A program made the position numbers and the translations under genes. A stretch of 64,000 nt of DNA, taken from the NCBI RefSeq assembly GCF_028640845.1, contig NC_080539.1, positions 180,929,459 through 180,993,458 of the forward strand. Direction: 5' to 3'. Shown piece after piece: positions 23,447-34,759 of the stretch. The number at the start of each line of letters is the position of its first letter. The first letter of the stretch is position 1. This DNA comes from Ahaetulla prasina. Its lineage: Eukaryota; Chordata; Lepidosauria; Squamata; Colubridae. Under the pieces are notes generated by a model that had not been told where the DNA came from, did not search any database, and was given only the letters and a program-made list of their open reading frames with translations.

Positions 23447-23523
23447 TCTGAACTAACTGCAGCCTCTGAATGCCCTTCAAGGGAGCCCCATGTAGAGAGC
23501 ATTGCAGTAATCCAGGCGAGATG

Positions 23524-23902
23524 TCACGGGCGTGAGTGACCGTGCATAGGGCATCCCGGTCTAGAAAGGCGCAACTGGCGCACCAGGCGAACCTGATAAG
23601 CTCTCCTGGAGACGGCCGTCAAATGATCTTCAAAAGACAGCCGTTCATCCAGGAGGATGGCCAAGTTGCGCACCCTCTCCATCAGGGCCAATGACTCGCC
23701 CCCAACAGTCAGCCGTGGACTCAGCTGACTGTACCGGGATGCCGGCATCCACAGCCACTCCGTCTTGGAGGGATTGAGCTTGAGGCTGTTTCTCCCCATC
23801 CAGACCTGTACGGCTTCCAAACATCGGGACAGCACTTCGATAGCTTCGTTGGGGTGGCCCGGTGTGGAAAAGTACAGCTGGGTGTCATCCGCGTACAGCT
23901 GG
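23524..23902 (-). pseudogene. L2 reverse transcriptase, YADD to thumb
   Basis: The frame shows YADDTQLYFS (near 23870-23900), then LSRCLEAVQVWMGRN, SLKLNPSKTEWLW and VRNLAILLDERLSFEDHL, the standard order after the L2 catalytic motif. A frameshift near 23836 divides it from the YADD part, and another lies between it and the C-terminal frame at 23446. The YADD aspartates are intact, but upstream motifs are missing by 5' truncation. Confidence 0.88.
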
Positions 23903-23910
23903 TACCTTTA

Positions 23911-24107
23911 GGTCCTTTAGAGATCAGATCGCCTCTTCTTTGTGACAGCCCATCAAATATTGATGCTGCTATCAAGTCACCACCCCCGCCAGTCCTGCTC
24001 TTTGTTAGACTAGTTTCTGCAACTGTATATCATAGTCTCCAAGCCCCTAATCATCTTTGTTGCTCTTCTCTGCACTCTTTCTACAGCCTCAACATCTTTT
24101 TTGTATC
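23911..24107 (-). mobile_element. CR1 LINE, continuation right of nested L2
   Basis: It resumes with GGTCCTTTAGAGATCAGATC, then CCCATCAAATATTGATG and CCCTAATCATCTTTGTTGCT with CTTCTCTGCACTCTTTCTAC. This is the CR1 region immediately following what is seen at 22634-22850. Confidence 0.85.
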
Positions 24108-24192
24108 TTTTTGTGTATACCTTGATGTTAAATAAATATTTTGGTTTTTTTGTTACAAAAGATAGACACCCTTAAAATACATTGTAATACAT

Positions 24193-24460
24193 GGGCCTCT
24201 GTGGCTCAAGCTGGTAAGACAGTCTGTTATTAACACAGCTGCCTGCAATTACTGCAGGTTCTAGTCCCACCAGGCCCAAGGTTGACTCAGCCTTCCATCC
24301 TTTATAAGGTAGGTAAAATGAGGACCCAGATTGTTGGGGGCAATAAGTTGACTTTGTATATAAATATACAAGTAGGATGAAGACTATTGCTAACATACTG
24401 TAAGCCGCCCTGAGTCTTCGGAGAAGGGCGGGTTATAAATGCAAATAAAAAAACAAAAAA
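24193..24460 (+). mobile_element. tRNA-derived SINE with L2-type tail
   Basis: The same family as 1223-1494: B box GGTTCTAGTCC at 24257-24267, the block AAAATGAGGACCCAG, and the L2-like end GCCGCCCTGAGTCTTC. A likely target duplication AAATACATTGTA flanks it (about 24175-24186 and 24458-24469). The minus ORF over it is a shadow. Confidence 0.9.
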
Positions 24461-24479
24461 TACATTGTATCATCTTTTC

Positions 24480-25985
24480 CACTCAGTTTCATTTCTTTAA
24501 CACTTGCATCTTTAATCAAGGATTTCAGAATACAGCCCTATTGTTTGACTGATGGGTCCCTGAAATGGGTAGTTTTTATACAGCCAAAGAACGGGATTGA
24601 TTGTTTGGTTTTAAATTATTTATGTGTGGGCTCCCTTAAAATGTGTGCCATCACTCTGAATGACAAAAAAAAATTAGTTAAGAAGTTGAGTGAGAATTTT
24701 ATCAAGAGCAATAATTGAATGTAGGCATTGTGTCATGAATATAATTGTCAGATATAAATTGAGGTTTTTGATAGAAAGTTCTCTTTCATCTGCTCTGCTG
24801 TATTTCAGTGACCCAGATAAAGGGAACTTCTTCTGATTATCTCCTGAAAAAAATTACCAACATTGGTATGAACAACAGGGGAAAAAAACCCTATTTCATC
24901 ATGAATGTAAGAAAAATATGATAAACTCACCATTTTGATGAATGCAACACATCTTAGGAATACTGTATATATGTACAAAATGTCTTCCATAATTACATTT
25001 CAGCCCAAATCTTTTTAACAAAGGAAATTATAAATTCCAGATAATGTTTGACACAGTTATTACTGAAGAGGTACCCAATATACTGCAAACTAAAAAATTC
25101 TAGAAAGTTAACCCAAACAGATTTCTATTGTTTAGGCTACAGAGCAACTAAAGTTTGATTCTGTCTGTATAGTGCTGATACAGTGTTAAGATTTAGTAAG
25201 AAAATAAGACACACATTTCTAAGATAAGAAAGGAATAACAGCACATCATTAGTACTACCAACCCAATCTATGTTCCACTTCATTGATTTTATGACTCTTA
25301 TTAGCAAATCACTGTAATGTGCTTTGCAAGGAAATCAGTCACAATAGCACAAGAGAACAGAACTCTCTCTTGCCAGTGAATATCATGCCAATAGGAATCA
25401 TATTCACTGATTCAAAGGACAGGTTTTGTATTGAACAATATTGATCTGAAAGTAGAGTTTTGTTATTGATTTTTTGTTGTTGTTGCTACTGTTTTTGTAA
25501 AACCCATTTGGCGTAACACATAAAGCAAATGACATGAAACAGCTGGAAATTTATGTATAACAATAAGCAATTAAGAAGTAGGAAGTTGAACAGTATTGAC
25601 AGTTAGTGCCTTCCTTAGAGGCTGGTTTAAGACTATAATGTTGGGAACTCATGCTCAATTCCACAGCTGTTAATGTACAATGCTTCTGATCATACCATAT
25701 TGCTTAATGTACAAATGAAATTACTATAAAAATCATCTGGACATTGTTACCATTATCTAGATGTTACACAGCACTATTTACACTATTTACTCTACCACTA
25801 TTATGGAAACAAAATCCACATCAGTACCAGAAGGTCATAAAAATTAGCTAAGAATAGATACAGGAAATTCAGAACAAGCATAAGTGTTGGCAAGCCACAA
25901 TTCTGAAATGGAAAAGCAACCTTTCTGGAATAGGATACTACTCTTATCCTATGAAAATTACATTAGAAGTTTGCAATGTTTGTAG
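24480..25985. other. unique AT-rich DNA, no gene seen
   Basis: No recognisable exon or repeat was found. Confidence 0.5.
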
Positions 25986-25989
25986 ACAT

Positions 25990-26300
25990 GGCTTTGAACC
26001 TACATGTTCACAGTGCATCTGCAGAAAGGAGTATATTTGACCTTAGTTATAGCATCAGCCTCCTTTCTTCACAAGATCAAACCTGCACTTTTGACATATA
26101 TCCCAATAGTCTCTAGATTAGATTATTGCAAACTGCTCGATTGGTGCCTATTTATTAAGACTTTAGAAACTACACCTGGTCTAGAATGCAGCAGCAAGCA
26201 TGCTGATATGTACCTACTTATAGGATTATACCTTGACTTGCAAGGGCTGATTTGGTTACAATTTGATGCTGAGTACAATTCAAAGGATTAATGAGCCTCT
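25990..26300 (+). mobile_element. decayed L2 polymerase fragment
   Basis: The frame at 26004-26291 contains IVSRLDYCKLL and IKTLETTPGLECSS. These correspond to the SRLDYCNALL...KTL...LQ region of L2 polymerases. It is heavily decayed. Confidence 0.45.
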
Positions 26301-26599
26301 TTAACAGAAGAATAGAGGATCTATTTAGACGAGCGAGTGCCAAAATCTGCTCAGTGTGTGAATCAAGTATTTTCAGCAGAAGGTAAGTTTTATCTGAATA
26401 TTTCCAGGAAAGGGGAGGCCATCACATTTGTGAATAACTGTTCTAATATAAAACTTCTCTTAATGTTAGATTTTTTTTAACATTCAATTGGAATATCCCT
26501 CTTGATAACTTAGAATTAAATATTTTATGCATTACACTATGGGATAATCAATACTATATTTTGATAGTATTGACTGACTGACTCTGACTGTCAAATCTT

Positions 26600-27110
26600 T
26601 CAGATTTATTTGAAGAGTCCTGCCAAATCTCCATCTAACCTCCTCTACTCAGACAATCCAATTCTCTCAATCTCTCATTTTAGGATTTAATTCCAAGGCT
26701 ACTGATAATCCTTGCCATTTTTCTCAGAGTCTGCTGCATTTTTTAAAAAAAAAATTGTAAACATGTTGCCTCAAACCAGTCACAGTATTCCAAGTGGGGT
26801 TTGCATAATGTAAAATAAAATAGAATTATTGCTTCCCATGATTCCTCCATGTCTCTTGATGTAACACGAACTGCATCTTGGTTTTTTTTCCATCAACATT
26901 AATCTATTGCTCATATTCCATTTGCAATCAACTAATATTCTAAGATCTTTTCACAAGCGCTATTTCTAAGTTCCCATCCAATACTTGTGACTTTGATATC
27001 TACTTCCTGAGTAACTTTTAAATCGATAAAGAGTCATTGACAAGCATTCTGACAGAATCTACAAATTGGGTCCTTGTTCTAACTTTGGCTACCTGAAGAA
27101 ACTTCAAATC
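26600..27110 (-). mobile_element. CR1-like LINE fragment
   Basis: + strand text such as CCAGTCACAGTATTCCAAGTG, TGTCTCTTGATGTAACACGA and ATTCCATTTGCAATCAACTA follows the order of the CR1 3' region in reverse. It is old and diverged. Confidence 0.5.
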
Positions 27111-27228
27111 TGAAAAAATATTTTGCAATCCTGCCTGGTAGGATTTTGCCAGCTAATAGCATCTCTGCTAAATGAAATGCTCTCTAAAAAAAATAAAGGC
27201 CAGAATATTATATGGAGAAAATTATTCT

Positions 27229-27352
27229 TAATTTTACATATTAATATTAATTTTAATATTGATTAATTAATTAATATTAATATATTATTATATAATATAA
27301 TTATATAATATAATATAATATTAATAATTCATATTAATTTTACATATTAATT
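27229..27352. repeat. AT-rich palindromic low-complexity block
   Basis: Repeats of TTAATATTAA and TATAATATAATAT make several overlapping short palindromes. Confidence 0.7.
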
Positions 27353-27599
27353 TTAATAGAGAAGGGTCCTAAGTACTAATATGAAGTTTATTGAAGCTAC
27401 AAGGAGATTCCAAGATAAATAAAACACAAAAGAAGAAAGCTTTTTCCTCACTCAATGCTAAACAAAAGATTAACATTTATTTTGTACCATATGAATGACA
27501 TATTCTTCCTCATAAGAGATCAGTCTTCCATAGAATCTACAATCCATAGGTGCTTACTGCAATGAAGTAAAAATAGAAATAGCAGGAATAACAACATTC

Positions 27600-28160
27600 A
27601 TAAAAGTAAAGTGCTAATGGCCCCCTTAAACAGCAATCAGATGAAGCAAATTAAGAACTTTAAATACTTAGGAATTTTCTTTCAAACTCCTAATGCTTGG
27701 AAGGAACAAATCAGTCATTTCATCACATGCACAAAAAAACCTCTATTACTATAATTAGATTTGCCAACCATCATAAAAATAATCACATCCCTGTTGCACT
27801 TACATTATGTTAGTGTTGAGTGATATTGCATAAATCTCTGCCTAAAAAGAAATACGTCTTGCAAATAATTCAATCTACTTTTTAAGAACAATGTTTCATG
27901 TCTCTTTTCCACCACATATCAAATACAACTCTGAGACTAGACCTCGAATATGTATCAATAAAAATATGCAATTGATTGAAATACTGATGAACATGATTGA
28001 TCTGGAAGAGATATGTGATTTATTTAATTCCCATCTATAATTTTGATTCCTGGCAAGAAAAAGCAGCTTCTGCTTTGCCTATTGGCTCAATCTTTGAAAA
28101 TAATGCGGCCTGTAAAAGCTATATCAGAAGTTAAACAGTTTGTCCTAAATTTAAATTTGC
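27600..28160 (+). mobile_element. decayed LINE fragment (KYLGI motif)
   Basis: The frame near 27640-27710 reads KQIKNFKYLGIFFQ then AWKEQISHF, similar to the region at 11890. Stops are frequent. The clade is unknown. Confidence 0.4.
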
Positions 28161-28174
28161 AGATGGATTAGAAT

Positions 28175-28706
28175 AAGTGGTTAAATCTGAACCGGTTTAG
28201 TTCAATGGCTATCCAAGCGTTTTACATGCAAAACGCATGCTGCGCATGTGCAATGCACACCATGCACAAAATGCGAGGTGCGCATGCACAGTGCATGCTA
28301 AAAGGAGGCATGGGAAGGAAGTTAAGTAGAACAGCGTGCGGGGGGAATCAGCTGTGGTGTGCGATCGTTGGAGCCTTTTTTTTACTTTTTTAAAAGCATT
28401 TTTTACAACCAATTTGGCTGAGTAGGTAGTAAAAAATGCTTTAAAAAATAAAAATAAAGGCTCTGACGATCGCGCGACTCAGCTGTGATCGTCAGAGCCT
28501 TTTTTTTACCTTTTAAAGGCATGTTTTTTACAACCTATTCCTACTAATCGGCGAGAAAAGCGAGCAAGTGGACAAGCGGGCGACCGGGCAATTGGTGAGC
28601 ATGGGCAGGGGGAGCCAGGGATTTTTGCTACCAGTTCTCCAAACCACCCGCCGCCATCGTTACTGGATTGGCCAATCTGGTCCGAACCGGGAGCATTTCA
28701 ACCCTG
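28175..28706. mobile_element. hAT-type nonautonomous element, 532 bp
   Basis: The ends are AAGTGGTTAAATCTGAACCG and the complement of CAGGGTTGAAATGCTCCCGG. A perfect 8-bp duplication ATTAGAAT flanks it (28167-28174 and 28707-28714). The interior is GC-rich with GCGCATGTGCA repeats. It has direct and inverted copies of a GATCGT(C/T)(G/A)GAGCC block (near 28368, 28464 and 28487). ORFs in it are not genes. Confidence 0.88.
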
Positions 28707-29071
28707 ATTAGAATAAAATCTCTCACTATTGTAACAGTAACCTTTGAAATAGACCTTTTCTGTTCTTACATAACATCTCTATTCATCACAAAGATGAACT
28801 TATACAATGTTTGAGGCAAGGCTCAGGCATCCTATAGCCTCCAAGTACATGCACATAAGAACATAAAATCACTAGAAGTCCTATCAGTTTTTTTAGGGAA
28901 TTAATTTTAGTCCCACGTTCACCATAAACTCTGGTCTTCAGGTGGAGGTTGGAATGGCTTCAATTGAAAACTATGTGAGAAAGCACATTAATTACTGGCA
29001 CAAACTAATTTTTAACCCAAGAAGTCTGACTGTTTTGACACTTCAAGACAAATCCCAGTCTTCTTAGAATT

Positions 29072-29328
29072 CAGGGGTGAAATGCTACCGGTTCAGGCCG
29101 GTTCACCTGAACCAGTAGTAAAAAATGCTACCACTTCGCCAGAACCGGTAGTAAAAAAAATGCTTTAAAAAGTTTTTAAAAAGTTCCAATGATCGTGCGA
29201 CACAGTTGATTGCCACACAGCTGTTCGTCAGAACTTTTTTAAAACAACTTTTTTTCCCCCCTGGTTCACTTCGCGCGCATGTGCATGTGAAGCAAACCGG
29301 TAGCAGACTTTAGAGCATTTTACTCCTG
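29072..29328. mobile_element. hAT-type nonautonomous element, 257 bp
   Basis: The ends are CAGGGGTGAAATGCTACCGG and GAGCATTTTACTCCTG. Flanking TTAGAATT (29064-29071) and GTAGAACT (29329-29336) match at 6 of 8. It shares ACCGGTAGTAAAAAA and AATGATCGTGCGAC blocks with the 28175 element. Confidence 0.85.
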
Positions 29329-29339
29329 GTAGAACTCAT

Positions 29340-30070
29340 TATGTACCATCTTCACCTATTTTAGGTTCTCCTCTAATCCCACTGGGGGGTTTGACCAGGC
29401 CAGAACACCTTTCAAACAATATGCCAGAGATATTGACCTGCAAAGAGATCTCAGGCTCCATCCTACACTATCCCAATAAGACAAAAAAAAAAGTATTGCA
29501 ATTGTTCAATTTCTGTCCAATACTGGTTCCAAAAGCACCAGAAGGTCAGTCATATTGGCCTATTGTAATGCCCTCCCCTCAATTCTTCTGGAAGGCAAGC
29601 TTCACCAGGCATTCAAAGAACACTGCTTCTGCCCTTTTAGTGAGAAGAGAATTCAAACACTGAGACATGTGATGCTGCACTGCTGCAGTTTGAAAGAGCT
29701 TAAAGCATCTCCTTAGACTTTATCTATCACCTCACTCATAACATGATCCCCAAGGAGAGTTCAGGATGATTACATTTACTTCCTTTTAGCCACTCAGAAA
29801 GTGGCGGTTTCTGGTAATGTGCCATGTTTTGCATGCGGCCTATGATTGAACACAAATAACTGATGCAACTGAGGTGACTCCAAGTATTATCTTACGACAG
29901 CATAATGCAGCATGGTCTTCCTCCCTTCTTTTTAGCATATTATATACTTCACCATGTTTTCCTTTATTGGGTTAATAACATTAACGTAAATTAATTATTT
30001 CTTAGAAATATAAGAATTACTATTAGGACTAGTTCAGTAAAATTTTAAGTAAAATAAACATTCAAAGATT
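29340..30070. other. no gene recognised
   Basis: The + ORF at 29391-29663 (90 codons) has no domain I know. The surrounding sequence may be old LINE-derived DNA, but I could not place it. Confidence 0.4.
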
Positions 30071-30079
30071 TTGGTATCC

Positions 30080-30412
30080 TACAGATAATCTTTGACATAC
30101 AAGCACAATTGGGACCGGAAATCCATTTCTCAACATTTTTTTTGCAGTTGTTAAGCAAATCACCATGGTTGTTAAGGAAATCAGTGGTTGTTAAGCAAAT
30201 AGCAGTGCCATTAAGCAAACCCATTCTTCCAAAAGAATTGCAAAAAAAACCAAAACAACCCACCAGAAACTGACAAAAAAATAAAATTATTCACAATTGT
30301 GGTCATGTGACTGTGGGATGCTGCAATCAGTCTTAAAGGAAAACTGGTTGCCAAATGTCTGAAATGTGGTCACATTTTCCAACAACCAGAAGTGCTTTAG
30401 AAGCCATAAAGT
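30080..30412. mobile_element. Tigger-like element, diverged
   Basis: It begins TACAGATAATCTTTGACATA, then CACAATTGGGACCGGAAAT, repeats of GTTGTTAAGCAAAT, and GTCATGTGACTGTGGGATGC. This is the same sense as the 18093 copy. Confidence 0.7.
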
Positions 30413-30419
30413 AATAAAT

Positions 30420-31080
30420 GCATTTTTTTGTTATGTAGGTCTTTGAAACAAATAGAATTAAAAATCAAGGGCTTTTTTATGCACCCTAACAAAAAACTAA
30501 TGTTAATATGCATAAAGAAACAATAAAGAGACTACTAAAGGGGGCAGAAAAATGTAATACTTCAAAGTATTTTTACCCTACATAAATAAACTCTCTTAAC
30601 TATACTCAATAATTCAATTACAAAAAATAAACAGAACAGCAAGGCTGTATTATCTACTCTCAAGTATCAGAATAAAGTTTTGTAAGAATAAGGGGCATAT
30701 AATAGATGAACAGTAGCATTTATATATCATTGTTTCTTGAAAATAGTTTTCTTGTGTTGATATGTATTGGGGCAGTCGGGGCGGGCGGGGGGGGGGGGAG
30801 AGATACCAAAAATTGCAGTTAACACCTGGAATCTGCAAAATGGACTGAATCAGTGAAACATTTTGAAATTAAATGTGATCTCATTATTTCAGAGTTTACA
30901 TTATAATTTTCATCTCTTTTCATCAAATTTTTTCAGCTAACAATATGGGGAACATTTAGAAAACCAAGTAGCAGAATTTACCACCCTCCTCTTAAGCAGA
31001 TTAAGAGGTATGTCTTTGCGTCTGACCAATCAAGTACTATTTCTAAATAAGATTTTCTGGGTTTTTTTAAGTTAAATAAC
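30420..31080. other. unique AT-rich DNA with a G run
   Basis: No gene was recognised. A GC/G homopolymer tract lies at about 30772-30800. Confidence 0.5.
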
Positions 31081-31082
31081 AA

Positions 31083-31276
31083 AATAAAATTGGACTACAA
31101 GTCGTGATCATGGGATTGTGGGATACTACAGTGTAAGTGCGACCCAGTTGCCAAATGCTTGGATTGTGATCATGACCACAGGAATTCTGGATAGCTGGAA
31201 CATTGAGGAGTAATTGTAAGTGCCAACATAACTTTGGATGGTTGCTGAACGAATTCTAATTAACTGATGATTACCT
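31083..31276. mobile_element. Tigger-like element, 3' fragment
   Basis: GTGATCATGGGATTGTGGGA, CCAGTTGCCAAATGCTTGGA and the decayed terminus TGATGATTACC follow the order of the family 3' half. Confidence 0.6.
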
Positions 31277-31775
31277 TTTTGTTGCAACTAGAAAGTCCAT
31301 CATAGTAGGTAAGTAATCTTTATTGTGGTCTTTGAATAGTGGGTGTACATATACACACATATGGATGATTAATACATTATTTAAAAAAAGAGATGGAAAG
31401 GATAAAATTTTGAAGTTAGTAAAGAAATGCAGTCTTATTGGCCAATATTTTCTGCCTCACTTTCATGGAAGCAAGGAAAACTGGCTAATTATAAGTAATA
31501 GTGGTCATACGATCTGATAGAAGTTAGGAGATACACAGTAGTCATCTATTCTTGGGGGTTGCTTTATGATGAGCCAAATTAATACATCATTCAGGATCAA
31601 ATAGAGATTGCAGTACAATACGATATGTTGCATACGGCGAAGTTGTTCATGGAAGAGATTTTTTGGGTATTTACTATCAATGATTGCTGAAAGGAACGTG
31701 TTAGATCTAGCCAGAACTGATCCACTATAGTACATAATGAACACCACCATTCTAAAAGATCAAATTAGTATATTA

Positions 31776-31879
31776 GAATAGAGTAGAGTAGAGTAGAGTA
31801 GAGTAGAGTAGAGTAGAATAGAATAGAATAGAATAGAATAGAATAGAATAGAATAGAATAGAATAGAATAGAATAGAAT
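31776..31879. repeat. (AATAG)n/(GAGTA)n microsatellite
   Basis: About 100 bases of pentanucleotide repeat change from GAGTA to GAATA units and abut the LINE 3' end at 31880. The long minus ORFs of repeated ILFYS come from this tract. Confidence 0.95.
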
Positions 31880-32385
31880 TTTATTGGCCAAGTGTGATTG
31901 GACACACAAGGAATTTGTCTTGGTGCATATGCTCTCAGTGTACGTAAAAGAAAAGATACCTTCATCAAGGTACAACATTTACAACACACTTGATGGTCAA
32001 TATATCAATATAAATCATAAGGATTGCCAGCAACAAGTTATAGTCATACAGTCATAAGTGGAAAGAGATTGGTGATGGGAACTATGAGACGATTAATAGT
32101 AGTGCAGATTCAGTAAATAGTTTGACAGTGTTGATGGAATTATTTATTTAGGAGAGTGATGGCCTTCGGGAAAAAACTGTTCTTGTGTCTAGTTGTTCTG
32201 GTGTGCAGTGCTCTATAGCGTCGTTTTGAGGGTAGGAGTTGAAACAGTTTATGTCCAGGATGTGAGGGGTCTGTAAATATTTTCACGGCCCTCTTCTTGA
32301 TTCGTGCAGTATACAGGTCCTCAATGGAAGGCAGGTTGGTAGCAATTATTTTTTCTGCAGTTCTAATTATCCTCTGAAGTCTGTG
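31880..32385 (-). mobile_element. CR1/L3-type LINE 3' end, snake microsatellite-tailed type
   Basis: On the minus strand a continuous frame near 32340-32140 reads NLPSIEDLYTARIKKRAVKI, then DPSHPGHKLFQLLPSKRRYR and NSFFPKAITLLNK before a stop. This is the polymerase C-terminus of a CR1-clade LINE. About 260 bases of 3' untranslated sequence and the (AATAG)n tail follow. This arrangement matches the microsatellite-tailed CR1/L3 LINEs described in snakes. Confidence 0.8.
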
Positions 32386-32466
32386 TTTTTAAAATAAAAT
32401 ATTTTAAAATGTATTTTTAAAATACATATGATAACATCTGTTACAAAAACAGCCATGAATTCAGAG

Positions 32467-32567
32467 CAGATTTTTTTCCAAACTTGGCAACTTTAAGATG
32501 TCTGGGTTTCAACTCCCAGAATTCTCCAGCCAGCATCTTAAAGTTGCCAGGCTTGAAAAAAAAACTG
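32467..32567. mobile_element. short palindromic hAT-like MITE
   Basis: The ends are CAGATTTTTTTCCAAACTTG and the complement of CAGTTTTTTTTTCAAGCCTG. The inverted repeats of about 34 bp (GGCAACTTTAAGATG / CATCTTAAAGTTGCC) surround TTCAACTCCCAGAATTCTCC. The flanking 8-mers match at 5 of 8. Confidence 0.75.
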
Positions 32568-32899
32568 GTCTAGAGAATGGGGGCAAATAATGATGTGATC
32601 ACACATGCTGTGACTTTGTACTTGCAACCAACACTGGAATGAAAGTAACTGTGACATTTGTGTGATGTTACCATATATTTATCATAATTTTGTGCAGCAA
32701 ATACAACACTTAATATTACGCATTACTATAGAAGGCATTATTTTGAAAATAAATGTGTTATCTTATAGTAGAGTTTAAGTATGTTAGTTTTCCAGACTGG
32801 GGTCTATTTCTTTTTCCTAAGTATGAGAGACATCTCCTCATGTATGTGGTATAATAGAGTTATCTTTAGCTGATTTAGTAGAAACCCATGGTAAGCATT

Positions 32900-33075
32900 T
32901 GGATGAGACACACCTGGGAATCCCAGGACTTTGGGATAGACTAAAAGGTGGAAATAATTCTTTAAGAAGGCAATCGCAAACCACTTCCATATCAGGCCAA
33001 GAAAGCATCAGAGAGGAATCCAAGAAGTCACCAGGAAACAAACCTGACTTGAAGAAGACATTTCCTTTATGGGTG
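32900..33075 (+). repeat. dispersed repeat, unclassified (partner of 8340-8488)
   Basis: AGGCAATCGCAAACCACTTC, CAAGAAGTCACCAGGAAAC and TGACTTGAAGAAGACATTTC match the 8340 copy and squamate repeat sequence. ORFs here are shadows. Confidence 0.5.
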
Positions 33076-33295
33076 ACTATTCAACTGATTCCAGGTTGCA
33101 ATAAAACATTTCTGGTATAACAAAAAGCCACTCACCAATCCAGTTTTCACTTACTTTCTCACCTCCCTACTCTCCATACAGATATAAACAAATGAATGAG
33201 TTAAAATATTGTTTTAACATCTTTCCATTTTTCCAGTAAATTGCTGGAGAAGAAAGTTCTAAAGGTCACTCCTTAACAAATATATTATATTGATA

Positions 33296-33440
33296 GGAGA
33301 CAATATTTGTACTGTAGCTCAGGATTGAACTGTAGGGTCCTTAGTGTTCTCTTAGCTTGGTTTTTGTGTGGATGTTTCATTACCAAACTAGGTGACATCA
33401 TCAGTGCTAGAAGGGAGTGTGTTTTTCTCACTAGTGGCTT
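33296..33440 (-). mobile_element. Penelope-like terminal repeat fragment
   Basis: On the minus strand it reads from CTTCTAGCACTGATGATGTC through GAAACATCCACACAAA to CAATCCTGAGCTACAG. The same unit forms the palindrome at 48866-49066. Assignment to Penelope-like elements rests on the hammerhead-like core and is an inference. Confidence 0.55.
33375..33404 (-). ncRNA. hammerhead-ribozyme-like core
   Basis: On the minus strand, CTGATGA (33404-33398), a stem-loop built on CACC...TGGT, then GAAA (33378-33375). The two core boxes are exact. The stem has mismatches, and helices I and III were not verified. Confidence 0.4.
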
Positions 33441-34440
33441 GCTCTGTCAATGCCAGTTGCCACCTCACACTTGCCCGTCACAATCATTCAGCATCAGCTG
33501 CCATGAACTTGGGGGGTGGATGAGAGGGAGGAAGCTTTGGGAAAATGAAACTTCACTGCATCTCTCTGAGATGGACTTCCAAGGGCAACTGGCTGGGAAC
33601 GGAACGCAGTTTCATACCAAACCTACACCTGAAGTGACCATTCTGAAAACATCTTTTTTGAATTTGATTGGACATGGCGGCCCAGTAATGGGAGGTGATT
33701 AAAGAAGGGAAAAGTTAGACTTGGAGATTTTGTCGTTCAATTCTCAGTTCTTGCTATGCATGACTGTAATTCACTTCACTTCTAATAAACACATATCTTT
33801 CTCAATAAATGGAGTTAAGAATCATTCTTATTATGATTGAAATTGAGTAGACTGTTATCTTTATGTATATAAATCAATATTAGAATATGTATAAATGATA
33901 AATTGAAGTAAAGGAGAAAAATGGATACATAAGAAATGTTTACTGATGCAAAAATGTTGAAAAGAAGAAAATTGTAAAAATTTCTTTTTTTGCTTTTTAA
34001 AAAAACTGTTTTATAAAAATTATTTTTTAAAAAAAAATCATTCTTATTTAGAAGATCAAGCTGAGGCAGGTCTGACAGTCAGTGTTGGTCACAGTGCCTT
34101 GGTTGTTCCTTGATTAGGCTGTTGTTTATTGTTAGCGTGCTTGTCTGAGTCACAAGTCACCGATGTAATAATATATGCAATATGGAACTTGACACAAATC
34201 AACCTTTTGCAACTAATAGTTTTATGCAACTGAAGCTATTACTATATATTATAAATATTTCACTGCAAAATACCCCCATTCAGAAATATAGATGGAAGAG
34301 ACATTGAAGATTATTTTTGGGTAGCCCCATTATTTTTCTATACAATTTCCACATCTTGCTTTGTATAATTCTGAACAGAATTATAACAGAATTTATTAAT
34401 TATATTCCATCTTTCCTTCAGGAACTCAAGCCAATGTAAA
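33440..34440. other. no gene recognised
   Basis: It begins with the + ORF 33307-33702, which starts in the repeat unit and has no known domain. The rest is AT-rich unique DNA with A/T runs near 33960-34050. Confidence 0.45.
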
Positions 34441-34670
34441 AAGGAACGTTGTGCTTACCTGAACGTTTGTTCTATATGCACTGCATGAGAGTCCAAGCAA
34501 TGGGTGTTAACTTCATCTGACTGGCCAGAGACTGAGTTGAAATTTGTTTAACCACTCCTCCTCTTTCCTGCTGAGCTCCAGTTTGTCTGGATCTGAAGAG
34601 GACATAACCTGTAAGGGAAACACAATCTGTCCTGGATCCTGGACCCAACCGGAGATAGGGAGAGTTTGGA

Positions 34671-34754
34671 CTCTCACGCAGCACACATAGAACAAATGTT
34701 CAGGTAAGGGCAACGTTCCTTCTCCTGTGCACTGCTTAGAGTCCATGCAATGGG
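34671..34754. repeat. DIRS internal complementary region
   Basis: 34671-34721 is the reverse complement of 34441-34492, and 34721-34754 is the reverse complement of 38227-38263, with mismatches. The two halves meet at CAACGTTCCTTCTCCTG, reproducing the junction of the two element ends. Confidence 0.9.
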
Positions 34755-34759
34755 ATATA

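Larger units (their letters stand above)
22859..23902 (-). mobile_element. L2 LINE, 5' truncated, inserted in CR1
   Basis: The 3' tail (TTTA)n lies at 22859-22880 with the terminal block GTGAACCGCCCTGAGTCCCC on the minus strand. Coding remains run to 23902. An 8-bp duplication TACCTTTA (22851-22858 and 23903-23910) flanks it, and joining the flanks restores the CR1 sequence. The 5' end is truncated just before the YADD motif of the polymerase. Confidence 0.9.

Noticed and set aside
28205..28412. Cys/His-rich ORFs on both strands
   Set aside because: GCATGTGCA-type repeats inside a hAT element with a perfect target duplication.
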